Assembly: GCA_029269725.1 (NCBI GenBank)
Contig: JARJHS010000003.1
Coordinates: 278,292-342,291 of the forward strand
Source of the DNA: Pollutibacter soli
GTDB taxonomy: Bacteria > Bacteroidota > Bacteroidia > Chitinophagales > Chitinophagaceae
Reading direction: 5' to 3'
Length of the DNA stretch: 64,000 nt
Part shown: positions 1 to 8,940 of the stretch, piece after piece
Position numbering within the stretch: the stretch's first letter is position 1
Layout: each line of letters begins with the position of its first letter
Notes under the pieces: model-generated
The model's input: only the letters and a program-made list of their open reading frames with translations
Database searches by the model: none
Told to the model about the DNA's origin: nothing
Made by a program: the position numbers and the translations under genes

Positions 1-809
1 GTGGTACCGTTGTACATATCTCAGCTGGTTGTGCTGCACTTGCAGGTGCCATCGTTCTGAAACGCAGAAAAATACATATCGACGGTGGTGAAGTTCCTCC
101 TGCAAACGTTCCCTATGTACTGATCGGTACTGGTCTTCTCTGGTTCGGTTGGTTCGGTTTCAATGCAGGTTCTGCCCTGGGCGCAAACTCACTAGCAGTT
201 TCAGCATTCCTTACCACCAACACCGCAGCTGCTGCAGCTGGTTTGTCATGGATGTTCTTCGATGTGATCCGTGGTAAAAAACCATCTGTACTTGGATTCT
301 GTATCGGTGCAGTGGTTGGTCTTGTTGCCATCACTCCTGCTGCAGGTTTTGTTGCAGTGCCACAGAGCATTTTCATCGGCGTTGTTGCTGCAATTATTTC
401 CAACGTAGTGGTTTACTACAAACAGAAATCAAAACTGGATGACACACTGGATGTATTCCCCTGCCATGGCGTAGGCGGTATGGTAGGTATGCTGATGACC
501 GGTTTATTTGCTACCAAAACTGTTAATGGTGCTGGTGCAGATGGTCTGTTCTACGGTAATCCAGAATTTTTCTTCACTCAGGTAAAAGCAATGCTGGTGG
601 CAGTCGGCTACAGCTTTGCGGTATCTTTCATCATATTCAAACTCATCAACTTCATTTCTCCACTGCGTGTCAGCTCAGAAGAAGAAGAACTCGGTCTTGA
701 TGCTACTCAGCACAATGAGAAATATGTACAGGGAACCTTACTGGTTAAAACGACCAGTGAAAACGGATCTTATGTTCGTGAAGTGGAAGTGTTAGCAGAG
801 AAAGATTAA
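1..809 (+). CDS. amt: Ammonium transporter (Amt), C-terminal part
   Basis: Partial gene that begins before the window; the reading frame is open from base 3 to the TAA at 807-809. Amt proteins are inner-membrane trimers that conduct ammonium/ammonia. Two hallmark segments are visible: GTVVHIS near the first residues, holding the first pore histidine, and FPCHGVGGMVGMLMTGLFA, holding the second. Several hydrophobic helices follow, then a cytoplasmic tail. The last 50 residues are acidic and charged, with an EEEELG stretch, longer than a minimal Amt tail. No GlnK/PII gene lies downstream; the next gene encodes an outer-membrane barrel. Family assignment is secure; the N-terminal half cannot be judged. 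Confidence 0.95.
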   Translation, partial: GTVVHISAGCAALAGAIVLKRRKIHIDGGEVPPANVPYVLIGTGLLWFGWFGFNAGSALGANSLAVSAFLTTNTAAAAAGLSWMFFDVIRGKKPSVLGFCIGAVVGLVAITPAAGFVAVPQSIFIGVVAAIISNVVVYYKQKSKLDDTLDVFPCHGVGGMVGMLMTGLFATKTVNGAGADGLFYGNPEFFFTQVKAMLVAVGYSFAVSFIIFKLINFISPLRVSSEEEELGLDATQHNEKYVQGTLLVKTTSENGSYVREVEVLAEKD

Positions 810-958
810 GGAAAACCTGAAAACAAAAATTTCATTTCATTTCCTCTCTTGTCAACATCATTTTATTGACTGGATTAAAATAAGGGCCAGCGCAGGGTGA
901 ACTCTTGGCGGAATTGTACCCTGGCTGTACCCTTCTTTAAAACAAAAAAACCAAACCA

Positions 959-2035
959 ATGTTAAGAAAAATTTCTTTACTGGCTATTGCTATGGCCGGT
1001 GCACAGTACGGAATTGCCCAGGATACTACGGTAGTCGAAGAAAAAAAATCCACAACAACCATCAGCGGTTTCGCCGATGTCTATTACAGATACGATTTCA
1101 ACAAGAACATCTCAAATAACCGTACCAGCTTTACCAACAGCCAGAACTCATTCGAACTCGGTATGGCTTCCCTCCGAATCGATCATACCATCGGAAAAGT
1201 AAGTATGACTGCCGATCTCGGCTTTGGTAAAAGAGCTCAGGAATTCTCTTACAACGAAAGCGGAATAGTTGCGGCCATCAAACAGCTGTACGTCAGCTAT
1301 GCAGCAACAGACTGGTTGAAATTCACTGCTGGTAGCTGGGCCACACATGTAGGTTATGAGCTCGTTGACGCTCCTGCCAACAGGAATTACAGCATGTCCT
1401 ACATGTTCTCTTACGGTCCTTTCTTCCACACAGGAGTAAAAGCGGAGATGACTTTCGGAAAACTTGGATTAATGGCAGGTATCGCCAATCCGACCGACTG
1501 GAAATCAGCACCTGTTGACAGCAAAAAATTTGCATTGGCACAAGTGAGCTATGCATTTAATGATAACTGGAAAGCATACCTGAACTATGTCGGAGGACAG
1601 CGTCCATCTGATTCTGCAAAGACTAACCAGCTTGATCTCGTGATCACGGGTAAGCTGAGTGATAAATTCTCTATCGGAGCGAATACTACTGTGCAGATGC
1701 AGAAATACCAGGTCGATAACAAATACGAATCTGATGCAAAAAAATGGTGGGGCGCTGCTCTATACCTGAGTGCTGATCCTTCAGAATTGTTTGGCCTCAC
1801 TTTGAGATCTGAAATTTTCGGAGACAAACAACAGTTGGCAGCAATGTCTTATGCTCCTGTTGGTGCCAACGTTTGGGCAAACACACTTTCAGCAAACTTC
1901 CGCCTCTTTGGCGCACTTACAATAATTCCTGAACTAAGATTTGAAAACAGCAGCCAGAAAATCTTTTATGATGAAGAAGGCGCAGCAAAAGGATCTTATG
2001 TAAGTGGACTTATTGCAGCGGTGTATAAATTCTAA
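959..2035 (+). CDS. Outer-membrane beta-barrel (porin-like) protein
   Basis: 358 residues. An N-terminal signal peptide (MLRKISLLAIAMAGAQYGIAQ) is followed by a short Thr/Glu/Lys linker, then alternating aromatic/polar strands such as GFADVYYRYDF. The protein ends in VYKF, a terminal-aromatic signature of outer-membrane barrels. It resembles the porin-like beta-barrel family that Bacteroidota encode next to amt, so a role in passage of small nitrogen solutes is plausible but is inference from context. It lies 149 bp after amt in the same direction and is followed by a strong terminator. No SusD-like partner or TonB plug is present. Confidence 0.75.
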   Translation: MLRKISLLAIAMAGAQYGIAQDTTVVEEKKSTTTISGFADVYYRYDFNKNISNNRTSFTNSQNSFELGMASLRIDHTIGKVSMTADLGFGKRAQEFSYNESGIVAAIKQLYVSYAATDWLKFTAGSWATHVGYELVDAPANRNYSMSYMFSYGPFFHTGVKAEMTFGKLGLMAGIANPTDWKSAPVDSKKFALAQVSYAFNDNWKAYLNYVGGQRPSDSAKTNQLDLVITGKLSDKFSIGANTTVQMQKYQVDNKYESDAKKWWGAALYLSADPSELFGLTLRSEIFGDKQQLAAMSYAPVGANVWANTLSANFRLFGALTIIPELRFENSSQKIFYDEEGAAKGSYVSGLIAAVYKF

Positions 2036-2066
2036 AGCAGTTTAAGTTGGGTCATAATCAAACCAG

Positions 2067-2094
2067 GGCGGCTTTCTAGCCGCCTTGCTTTTTT
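2067..2094 (+). terminator. Intrinsic terminator after the porin-like gene
   Basis: A perfect 7-bp stem (GGCGGCT / AGCCGCC) with a TTCT loop is followed by a T-rich tract. It sits about 30 bases past the stop codon of the beta-barrel gene. Confidence 0.9.
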
Positions 2095-2341
2095 AGAGGA
2101 CCAAAGGCCTGTTGCGAAGCACAAAGTGAAAAGCGAGGCAATTGGAAAATGGGAAACAGGCAACAGGAAAAGCCGGTTGTTCTAACGAGCAACCACAAAC
2201 GAACAACAATAAACGGCTGTTCCATGAACAACGAAATATGAACTGGACTGCCGGCAGGGAGGCTGGCTGCTCCAACTGAATTATGAACTATGAACTATGA
2301 ACTTTTTTAAAAACAAAATTCCTAACCAACCCACCAGTCCT
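2095..2341. repeat. Gene-free stretch with degenerate short-word repeats
   Basis: No supportable gene. The stretch has imperfect repeats of short words: GAACAAC/GAACAACGAA variants around 2170-2240, and TATGAACTATGAAC iterations at about 2282-2302. Similar words recur in other gaps of this window. Short ORFs here have no recognisable features. Confidence 0.6.
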
Positions 2342-2378
2342 AAAAAAAGCCCGTCAGAGAATTCTGATGGGCTTTTTT
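2342..2378. terminator. Bidirectional terminator between the porin-like gene and ppc
   Basis: A 10-bp stem (GCCCGTCAGA / TCTGATGGGC, one G-T pair, loop GAAT) is flanked by an A7 run on the left and a T6 run on the right, so it can terminate in both directions. It lies about 65 bases past the ppc stop codon and probably ends the ppc transcript. Confidence 0.85.
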
Positions 2379-2442
2379 AATAAGTCCGAATCCGTATTAC
2401 GAACAACGAACGTTAAACTTCCAACGTTCTGCACATTCGGCC

Positions 2443-5022
2443 CTAGGCAGAGTTTCTTCCCGCATTGATAATCCCAAACGAACACCTCATCACCAGCTTT
2501 TCATAACTGGACTTCAAAGGAGAATTGATCAGCTTCTCCTCAAGCTCACGGACACGCGTAATCGCATACTGCTGGATTGTAAGTAACGGCAATACGATTC
2601 TTTCACGCATCTGCACGGACAACTGTTCAACCGGATAATCTGCCATGAGTTCGTTATTACCCGATATTTTAAAAATGTATTGTTTGGTCAATTCATATTC
2701 ATTGTATATCCTGTTCCAGATTTCACCATATACAGGATGATCTGAAAGAAAAGCAGTCAGCGGGAAAAAGCATTTCTTCATCGCCATCTCACAGTTATCC
2801 ATCAAGGCCTTGAAAAAAGGAGAATTTTCATACAGTTTTTTTACTTCATTAAGACGACCTGCTTCGTCTATTCTCTTCAATGCCGTACCCACGCCATAAT
2901 AACCAGTCACGTTTTGCTTCAGCTGGCTCCATGCGCCAACAAATGGAATTGCGCGCAAATCTTTTAATGATAAACGACTACCTCCACCCCTTTTCGCAGG
3001 TCTGCTACCAATATTGGTCTCCGCATAAAATCTTAATGGACTGGCATGGCCCAGGTAATCAGTAAAATAAGGGTGATCTTTTAAACTGATATAAGCCTGG
3101 TAACTGATTTCACTCAGTTCCGTTAGCAGCGCTTCTTCTTTTGCATCCAAAGTTTCCTTTTTCGAAGAAAAAAGATCATTCTGTATTCCGGCGTGTATGA
3201 GTTGCTCAATATTAAACTGGGCCGCATCGATAGTACCAAAATTGGAACTGACCGTCTGCCCCTGTATCGTAATCTGAATTTCCTTTGAAGCAATATTCTT
3301 TCCCATCGAAGAATAAAAACGATGTGTCTTTCCGCCACCACGCGCGGGAGGACCGCCGCGACCATCGAAAAACACCACCTCAATTCCATATTCTTTTGAA
3401 ATACGTGTCAGGTTTTCCTTGGCTTTGTAAATACTGAAGTTGGCCATCAGATAGCCACCATCTTTCGTGCCATCACTGAAACCCAGCATAATTGTCTGCT
3501 TATTGCCCCTTCTCCTGAGATGCTTGCTGTACAATGAATTTTCATACATTTCACGCATCACTCCTTCAGCGTTCTTCAGGTCATCTACCGTTTCAAAAAG
3601 CGGGACGATGTCTACTTTAATTTCTTCCGGTTTCCATCCACGCAATTGGAACAAAGCATATACTTCAAGAATGCTTAATGCACTATTGCTCTGACTGATA
3701 ATGTAACGCTCACAACCTTTCGGTCCATTATAACTTTGAATTTCCTTTATTACATCGATACACTGTAATGTATCCTTCACCATTGCATCATCGAAATCCT
3801 CAGCCTTCACCACATCTTTTATAGCTGATAATGCTTTTATTTTTTCATCATGAGAGAGACTTGCATAACCTGACGGGATTGCCTGTGTATGCTCAGCAAT
3901 ATAATCGAGCACCTTCGTATGTACTGAACTCTCCTGGCGTATATCGAGTGAAGCGAAATATAATCCGAACAATTCCACGCGATAAATCAGTGTATTCAGC
4001 AAACCAACAAACAAGCTGTTGTGCTGGTATATCAATGTCTCCTTAATCGAACGTAATGTGCTGAGAATCTCCTCTGCATCAAGATCGGTTTTCTGGCCTG
4101 GAATAAAGATGTTGTTGTACAGTTTCTTTTCCAGGTCGAGCAGGCTTTGCTCAACACCTTCGAAAGTAAGTCTGCGCCTGAGTTTTCTCACTTCGAGATA
4201 ATAGCATTTGATAATACTGCCACGTAACGCATCAGCTACCTTCAATGTAATATCTGAAGTGACAAAAGGATTACCATCGCGGTCGCCACCGGGCCAGAAG
4301 CCCATCTCAATTACAGGATTGGCCTCGGACATCGCATCAGGAAACTGCGATTTTAGAAAAGCAAGAATGCGGCCTGAAGCAGGATAAAAAACATTCTCGA
4401 GGTACCAGATCAAACTGATCGCTTCATCAAAAGGTGTTGGCTTTATTTTTTTGAAAAACGGAGTTTTACCAAGCTGCTGCAGATACATATTGATTTGCGA
4501 CACATTATTTTCCCCGATCGCTCTTGACAGATCATTGATGATGCCCAAAACGGCGCCAGGATAAAATTGGGTAGGGTGTGCCGTTAGTACAAGCCGGACT
4601 GCAAAATCATTCAGCTTCTGTGCGAGTTCCTCTGTTTTTCCAGTCTGCTGCACTTCACTCTCCAGATGCTTCAATGTACCTGCACCAGACATATCATTAA
4701 CATCGCGGAAAGCCGCATCTTCCAACGCATCAAAAAGTACAACCTGCCTTTCCACATATTGTACAAACCGAAACAGAACATCAAGCCTTTCCTGTTCGGA
4801 GCTGTATGATGTATGCTTGGAAAAAAACTCATCGATGATTTCCAGCGGCGTTTGTTTTCTTTTAAATCCTTCTTCGCAATTGGATTGAAGGAGAGAAAGC
4901 ATGATCCCAGTCTTCTCGATCCTATGAAAGGGCAAAGAAGTAAACAGACTGTTGTACAGCTGAAATTTGATTCCTACCTGATTTTTAAACTGCTGAAGTG
5001 CCGGAGAATTAACATTACTCAT
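2443..5022 (-). CDS. ppc: Phosphoenolpyruvate carboxylase
   Basis: 859 residues, slightly shorter than the roughly 880 of the E. coli enzyme. It carboxylates PEP with bicarbonate to oxaloacetate, an anaplerotic step that also feeds aspartate and the threonine operon next door. Visible motifs: LTAHPTQF with the catalytic His at about residue 149, GGDRDGNPFVT, the Gly/Arg-rich loop FFDGRGGPPARGGGKTHRFY, GFSDGTKDGGY and IGSRPAKR. The C-terminus is unusual: classical enzymes end in (Q/R)NTG, whereas this one ends in AGRNSA. The gene is monocistronic, transcribed away from thrA, with a terminator downstream. Confidence 0.95.
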   Translation of the reverse strand: MSNVNSPALQQFKNQVGIKFQLYNSLFTSLPFHRIEKTGIMLSLLQSNCEEGFKRKQTPLEIIDEFFSKHTSYSSEQERLDVLFRFVQYVERQVVLFDALEDAAFRDVNDMSGAGTLKHLESEVQQTGKTEELAQKLNDFAVRLVLTAHPTQFYPGAVLGIINDLSRAIGENNVSQINMYLQQLGKTPFFKKIKPTPFDEAISLIWYLENVFYPASGRILAFLKSQFPDAMSEANPVIEMGFWPGGDRDGNPFVTSDITLKVADALRGSIIKCYYLEVRKLRRRLTFEGVEQSLLDLEKKLYNNIFIPGQKTDLDAEEILSTLRSIKETLIYQHNSLFVGLLNTLIYRVELFGLYFASLDIRQESSVHTKVLDYIAEHTQAIPSGYASLSHDEKIKALSAIKDVVKAEDFDDAMVKDTLQCIDVIKEIQSYNGPKGCERYIISQSNSALSILEVYALFQLRGWKPEEIKVDIVPLFETVDDLKNAEGVMREMYENSLYSKHLRRRGNKQTIMLGFSDGTKDGGYLMANFSIYKAKENLTRISKEYGIEVVFFDGRGGPPARGGGKTHRFYSSMGKNIASKEIQITIQGQTVSSNFGTIDAAQFNIEQLIHAGIQNDLFSSKKETLDAKEEALLTELSEISYQAYISLKDHPYFTDYLGHASPLRFYAETNIGSRPAKRGGGSRLSLKDLRAIPFVGAWSQLKQNVTGYYGVGTALKRIDEAGRLNEVKKLYENSPFFKALMDNCEMAMKKCFFPLTAFLSDHPVYGEIWNRIYNEYELTKQYIFKISGNNELMADYPVEQLSVQMRERIVLPLLTIQQYAITRVRELEEKLINSPLKSSYEKLVMRCSFGIINAGRNSA

Positions 5023-5035
5023 GAAATAAACAACT

Positions 5036-5077
5036 TTAATCAGAATACAGAATACTGAATACAGGATACAGGGTTCT
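5036..5077. repeat. Degenerate ATACAGAATACTG word array
   Basis: In the ppc-thrA gap, the words CAGAATACAGAATACTG and AATACAGGATACAGGG follow one another as an imperfect short tandem array. The related word TATTCTGTATTC occurs near 16894. No function is evident. Confidence 0.55.
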
Positions 5078-5146
5078 GTACGCTGGGTGTAGAAAAACAG
5101 GCAAGTGAATCGAATCGCATGAAGTTAATTGAAATTTTTTGTGATA

Positions 5147-5290
5147 ATGTTGTTTTCTCAGAATTCTGTATTATCTTCAGACCCTATTTTTAGAAAATTG
5201 GAAGCAAACAAGACATATTCTTCAAAACTTCTCCGGCAGTTCACTACTGCATCGGCTTCCATTATTATTACAACTATTACAACCCGTTAA
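5147..5290 (+). CDS. Candidate Thr/Ile leader peptide upstream of thrA
   Basis: A 47-codon ORF (ATG at 5147, TAA at 5288-5290) whose last codons before Arg-stop are eight consecutive Ile/Thr codons (IIITTITT, 4 Ile and 4 Thr, 5261-5284), preceded by TTASAS. It ends 86 bases before thrA. In enterobacteria the thrABC operon is attenuated through a leader peptide made almost entirely of Thr and Ile codons, so composition and position match that logic closely. The start is uncertain; TTG at 5198 would give a 31-residue peptide. No Shine-Dalgarno sequence is clear. The peptide need not have a function beyond ribosome stalling. Assignment is inference. Confidence 0.55.
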   Translation: MLFSQNSVLSSDPIFRKLEANKTYSSKLLRQFTTASASIIITTITTR

Positions 5291-5376
5291 GGGTTGAGTA
5301 TACACATACCATCAAGGGGCTTTGGCTGTACATCCACAACAGGAAATCAAAATTTATTATCGGATAATCTCAAAAT
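5281..5376 (+). promoter_or_regulatory. thrA leader region with a hairpin over the leader-peptide stop
   Basis: AACCC (5281-5285) can pair with GGGTT (5291-5295) across the TAA stop of the candidate leader peptide. Just upstream GCAGT (5236-5240) can pair with ACTGC (5246-5250). These could be alternative stem elements, but I see no canonical GC stem plus T-tract before thrA. If attenuation operates, it may act on translation initiation or by a non-canonical or Rho-linked terminator. Confidence 0.35.
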
Positions 5377-7821
5377 ATGCAGGTCTTAAAATTCGGCGGT
5401 AGTTCAGTAGGTAGCGCGGAAACCATAAAGAAAGTGATCAGTATTGTCTCAGCAAGAAAAAACCGGGGAAAAGCTTTTGTAGTTGTTTCTGCCATGAGCG
5501 GTACAACAGATGCTTTATTGAATTGCGGTGCATTAGCGGCAGCAGGAAATGAGGAATACAAAGAAATTCTCCAGCAAATAGAACAACGCCATCTTGAAGC
5601 GGTAAAAGAACTTGTACCGGTTCAGCAGCAGAGCGCTACGCTGAGTCTCGTTAAAACCATCTGTAACGAGATGGAAGATATCTGTACTGGTGCTTTTCTC
5701 CTCGGTGAACTTTCACCGCGAACTAAGGACCGCGTCGTCAGTTATGGAGAACTGCTTTCATCCCAAATGATTGCTGCTGCTTTCAGAAGTGCGGGACACT
5801 CTGTTGAATGGAAAGATGCGAGGCAACTCATCCGCACCAATGCAAATTTTGGAAATGCAATTGTCGATTTTGAAGCGAGCAATGCTTTGATCGATGCTTT
5901 CAACAAAAATTGCAATGCAGAGATTATCCTGGTACCTGGATTTATTGCTTCCGAAAGTCATGGTGCTACAACTACGCTTGGTAGAGGCGGATCGGATTAT
6001 ACTGCTGCCATTCTCGCGGCTGCACTCGATGTGGCTATCCTTGAAATATGGACGGATGTTTCCGGGATGATGACAGCCGATCCACGCTGGGTGAGCAATG
6101 TGAGGATCATTCCGAACATCTCTTACCAGGAAGCAATGGAGCTGAGTCATTTCGGCGCGAAGGTGATCTACCCTCCTACTATTCAACCCGTAATGACCAG
6201 GAAAATTCCTGTGTGGATCAAAAATACTTTCGCACCTGATGATGCAGGTACTGTGATTGAGAATGATGCAGCTTCACCGAATGGCGATATCATCCGTGGT
6301 ATCAGCAGTATTAACCAGATCGCGCTACTGAGTCTTGAAGGTAGCGGCATGGTGGGTGTACCTGGATTTTCTAAACGTTTGTTTGAAGCCTTAGCTTCTT
6401 CCCAGATAAATGTTATTCTCATTACGCAAGGATCCTCAGAACATTCGATATGCGTAGGTATCGAAGCCGGTGCTGCCAGTAAAGCTAAGGATGTTGTTGA
6501 TGCTGCTTTTCATGTGGAAATTGCACTCGGAAAAGTAAACCCGTTGGTGATAGAAAAAGATCTGTCCATCATAGCGCTCGTGGGAGAGAATATGAAAAAT
6601 CACCCCGGTATCAGCGGCAGAATGTTTGGTGCCCTGGGTCGAAACGGAGTGAATGTAAGAGCAATTGCGCAGGGTTCATCTGAAAGAAATATATCCGCTG
6701 TCTTGGCTACTGCGGAAATCAAAGAAGCACTGAATATTCTTCACGAAGAATTTTTTGAAACTGCATATAAACAGGTCAATCTTTTTGTAACAGGTACGGG
6801 AAATGTGGGAAGTAAATTGTTGGATCAGATAAAACAACAACAGAAGTACCTGGCGGAACATCGCCGGTTACAGATCCGGGTGATTGGTCTTGCCAACAGC
6901 AGAAAAATGCTGTTCAGTAAAGAAGGAATACAACTGAGCAACTGGAAAGAGCAGTTGGATAAAGGCGAAAAAGCAGATATCAATCAGTTCGCTGATCAGG
7001 TCATTCAACGCAATCTGCGTAATACGGTGTTCGTGGATATAACCGCGAGCAGTGATGTGGCAGGAATTTATGATAAGCTGTTACGCAAATCGATGACCAT
7101 CGTTGCATGTAATAAAATTGCAGCATCTTCTGCTTACCCGGAATACAGAAAATTAAAAGATCTCGCAAGAGAATTCAATTGCAGGTTCCTTTTTGAAACA
7201 AATGTTGGTGCCGGACTACCGGTGATCGGTACACTAAACGATCTTATATCCAGTGGTGATCAGATCAACAGGATTGAAGCCGTGCTTTCAGGAACCCTGA
7301 ATTTTGTGTTCAACAATTACGATGCAACTGTCCCATTTTCAGACATCGTAAAAAGAGCACAGGAGGAAGGTTATACTGAGCCGGATCCACGACTTGATTT
7401 AAGCGGGACCGATGTGATGCGCAAGATCATGATCCTCGCACGCGAAGCTGGTGAAAAACTCGAGATGGAAGATATCACCTGCCGTGCATTTCTTCCCGAA
7501 TCCTGTATGCAGGGTTCAGTAGATGATTTCTATAAGGAAATGAAAAAGCAGGAAGACCATTTTAAATCTATTTACGAAGCAGCAAAAGCAGCAGGAAGTA
7601 AACTGAAATTTGTTGCATCTTTTAATCGTGGAAAGGCGGAAGTCGGACTACAGCATATTTCCCCGCAACATGATCTGTTCCATCTTTATGGCAAGGATAA
7701 CATCGTTCTATTTTATACTGAACGCTATCCCGAACAACCGATGGTCATCAAAGGTGCTGGTGCAGGCGCCGATGTAACGGCGAGCGGGGTTTTTGCTGAT
7801 GTGATGAGAGCTGCGAACTAA
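5377..7821 (+). CDS. thrA: Bifunctional aspartate kinase / homoserine dehydrogenase
   Basis: 814 residues, the usual length for the fused ThrA/MetL type. The N-terminal aspartate kinase starts MQVLKFGGSSVGS and contains TTLGRGGSDYTA. Two ACT-type regulatory segments follow at about residues 315-460. The C-terminal homoserine dehydrogenase begins near residue 470 with the nucleotide-binding GTGNVGS and includes NVGAGLPVIGTL, SGTLNFVFNNY and EGYTEPDPRLDLSGTDVMRK. It catalyses the first and third steps from aspartate to threonine/methionine. It heads a thrABC operon and is preceded by a candidate Thr/Ile leader peptide, fitting feedback by threonine. Start at 5377 is supported by the canonical N-terminus. 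Confidence 0.96.
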   Translation: MQVLKFGGSSVGSAETIKKVISIVSARKNRGKAFVVVSAMSGTTDALLNCGALAAAGNEEYKEILQQIEQRHLEAVKELVPVQQQSATLSLVKTICNEMEDICTGAFLLGELSPRTKDRVVSYGELLSSQMIAAAFRSAGHSVEWKDARQLIRTNANFGNAIVDFEASNALIDAFNKNCNAEIILVPGFIASESHGATTTLGRGGSDYTAAILAAALDVAILEIWTDVSGMMTADPRWVSNVRIIPNISYQEAMELSHFGAKVIYPPTIQPVMTRKIPVWIKNTFAPDDAGTVIENDAASPNGDIIRGISSINQIALLSLEGSGMVGVPGFSKRLFEALASSQINVILITQGSSEHSICVGIEAGAASKAKDVVDAAFHVEIALGKVNPLVIEKDLSIIALVGENMKNHPGISGRMFGALGRNGVNVRAIAQGSSERNISAVLATAEIKEALNILHEEFFETAYKQVNLFVTGTGNVGSKLLDQIKQQQKYLAEHRRLQIRVIGLANSRKMLFSKEGIQLSNWKEQLDKGEKADINQFADQVIQRNLRNTVFVDITASSDVAGIYDKLLRKSMTIVACNKIAASSAYPEYRKLKDLAREFNCRFLFETNVGAGLPVIGTLNDLISSGDQINRIEAVLSGTLNFVFNNYDATVPFSDIVKRAQEEGYTEPDPRLDLSGTDVMRKIMILAREAGEKLEMEDITCRAFLPESCMQGSVDDFYKEMKKQEDHFKSIYEAAKAAGSKLKFVASFNRGKAEVGLQHISPQHDLFHLYGKDNIVLFYTERYPEQPMVIKGAGAGADVTASGVFADVMRAAN

Positions 7822-7854
7822 GGCCGGACGCCGGGCTGCGAAGTACGAATGGGT

Positions 7855-7984
7855 TAAATGTTATACGTTTAACGTTAAACGTTAGCTTCGACAATGGCGA
7901 AAGCATTTACAATAGCAGAGTCCAGACTGTGGGTGAAAGACGATGAATGAACAACGAAAAACGAAGAACGAACAACGAAGAACA
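7855..7984. repeat. Degenerate word arrays in the thrA-thrB gap
   Basis: Two arrays lie here: an AACGTT-type array (TACGTTTAACGTTAAACGTT, about 7862-7881) and a GAACAACGAA-type array running to the thrB start codon (GAACAACGAAAAACGAAGAA and onward). The second array is in frame with thrB and creates a spurious upstream ATG at 7943. Confidence 0.6.
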
Positions 7985-8917
7985 ATGAAATCAAAAAATA
8001 CCATCACCATCGCTGCGCCCGCGACAGTAGCCAACCTGGTTTGTGGATTTGACATTCTCGGTATGGCTTTGAATGAACCGGCTGATATCATGAAGATAAC
8101 AGTAAGTGATAAACCGGGCCTGAAGATCACCCATACTGATGACTATGGACTTTCTACTGTGCCGGAGAAAAATGTTGCCGGCGTTTCATTGCTCGCAATG
8201 ATGGAAGAACTTCCTGCAGGTACTGGCTTTGAACTTGAGATCTGTAAGAATATTATGCCCGGTAGCGGTCTTGGTTCAAGTGCTGCCAGCGCTGCGGGTG
8301 CAGTGGCCGCTGCTAATCTTTTACTGGAAAAACCGTTCAGCGAATCTGATCTTGTCAGGTTTGCCATGAACGGAGAAAAACTCGCCAGCGGGGTTAAACA
8401 TGCAGATAATATTGCACCCTGCATTTCCGGAGGTATCACACTGATACGTTCTATTCATCCCTTGGATATTATCAGTCTTCCCGCTCCGCCCCTATACGTT
8501 ACTGTTGTACACCCTCAAATTGAAGTAAAAACTTCTGATGCGCGTCAAATTCTTAGAAAGGAAGTTCCTTTGAAAAATGCCATCAGGCAATGGGGAAATA
8601 TTGCCGGGCTTGTTGCAGGTTTTATGCAATCGGATTATGATCTGATCGGAAGATCGCTTGAAGATGTGATCATCGAACCGGTGAGAAGTATTCTTATTCC
8701 GGGTTTCGATGATGTTAAGAAACGCTGCAAGGAAGCTGGTGCACTCGGTGGTGGTATATCAGGAAGCGGACCGTCAATTTTTATGCTGAACAAAGAAGAA
8801 AAAACAGCACTTGAAGTAAGATCGATCATGGAAGATATCTATAATACACTCGGGATCGAAACACGTATCTATGTCACTACCATGAATCAGAAGGGCGTGA
8901 AAATCATCAATGATTAA
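7985..8917 (+). CDS. thrB: Homoserine kinase
   Basis: 310 residues with the start at 7985 (MKSKNTITIAAPATVANL). A longer ORF from 7943 would add 14 residues encoded entirely by a degenerate intergenic repeat, so it is rejected. GHMP-kinase fold: the substrate-binding N-terminus is followed by the ATP-binding loop PGSGLGSSAASAAGA at about residues 90-105, and the C-terminal GGGISGSGPSIF. It phosphorylates homoserine at the expense of ATP. It sits between thrA (163 bp gap, repeat-filled) and thrC (23 bp gap), as expected for a threonine operon. Confidence 0.95.
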   Translation: MKSKNTITIAAPATVANLVCGFDILGMALNEPADIMKITVSDKPGLKITHTDDYGLSTVPEKNVAGVSLLAMMEELPAGTGFELEICKNIMPGSGLGSSAASAAGAVAAANLLLEKPFSESDLVRFAMNGEKLASGVKHADNIAPCISGGITLIRSIHPLDIISLPAPPLYVTVVHPQIEVKTSDARQILRKEVPLKNAIRQWGNIAGLVAGFMQSDYDLIGRSLEDVIIEPVRSILIPGFDDVKKRCKEAGALGGGISGSGPSIFMLNKEEKTALEVRSIMEDIYNTLGIETRIYVTTMNQKGVKIIND

Positions 8918-8940
8918 AATCTTCAAAGACAAAAAAAGAG

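Noticed and set aside
891-935. CAGGGT/ACCCTG inverted repeat and repeated GTACCCT in the amt-porin gap
   Set aside because: The arms are 6 bases, widely spaced and without a T-tract; a chance or weak element.
7943-7984. Longer thrB start at 7943
   Set aside because: The extra residues come from a degenerate GAACAACGAA array and are not homoserine-kinase-like; ATG 7985 gives the canonical N-terminus.
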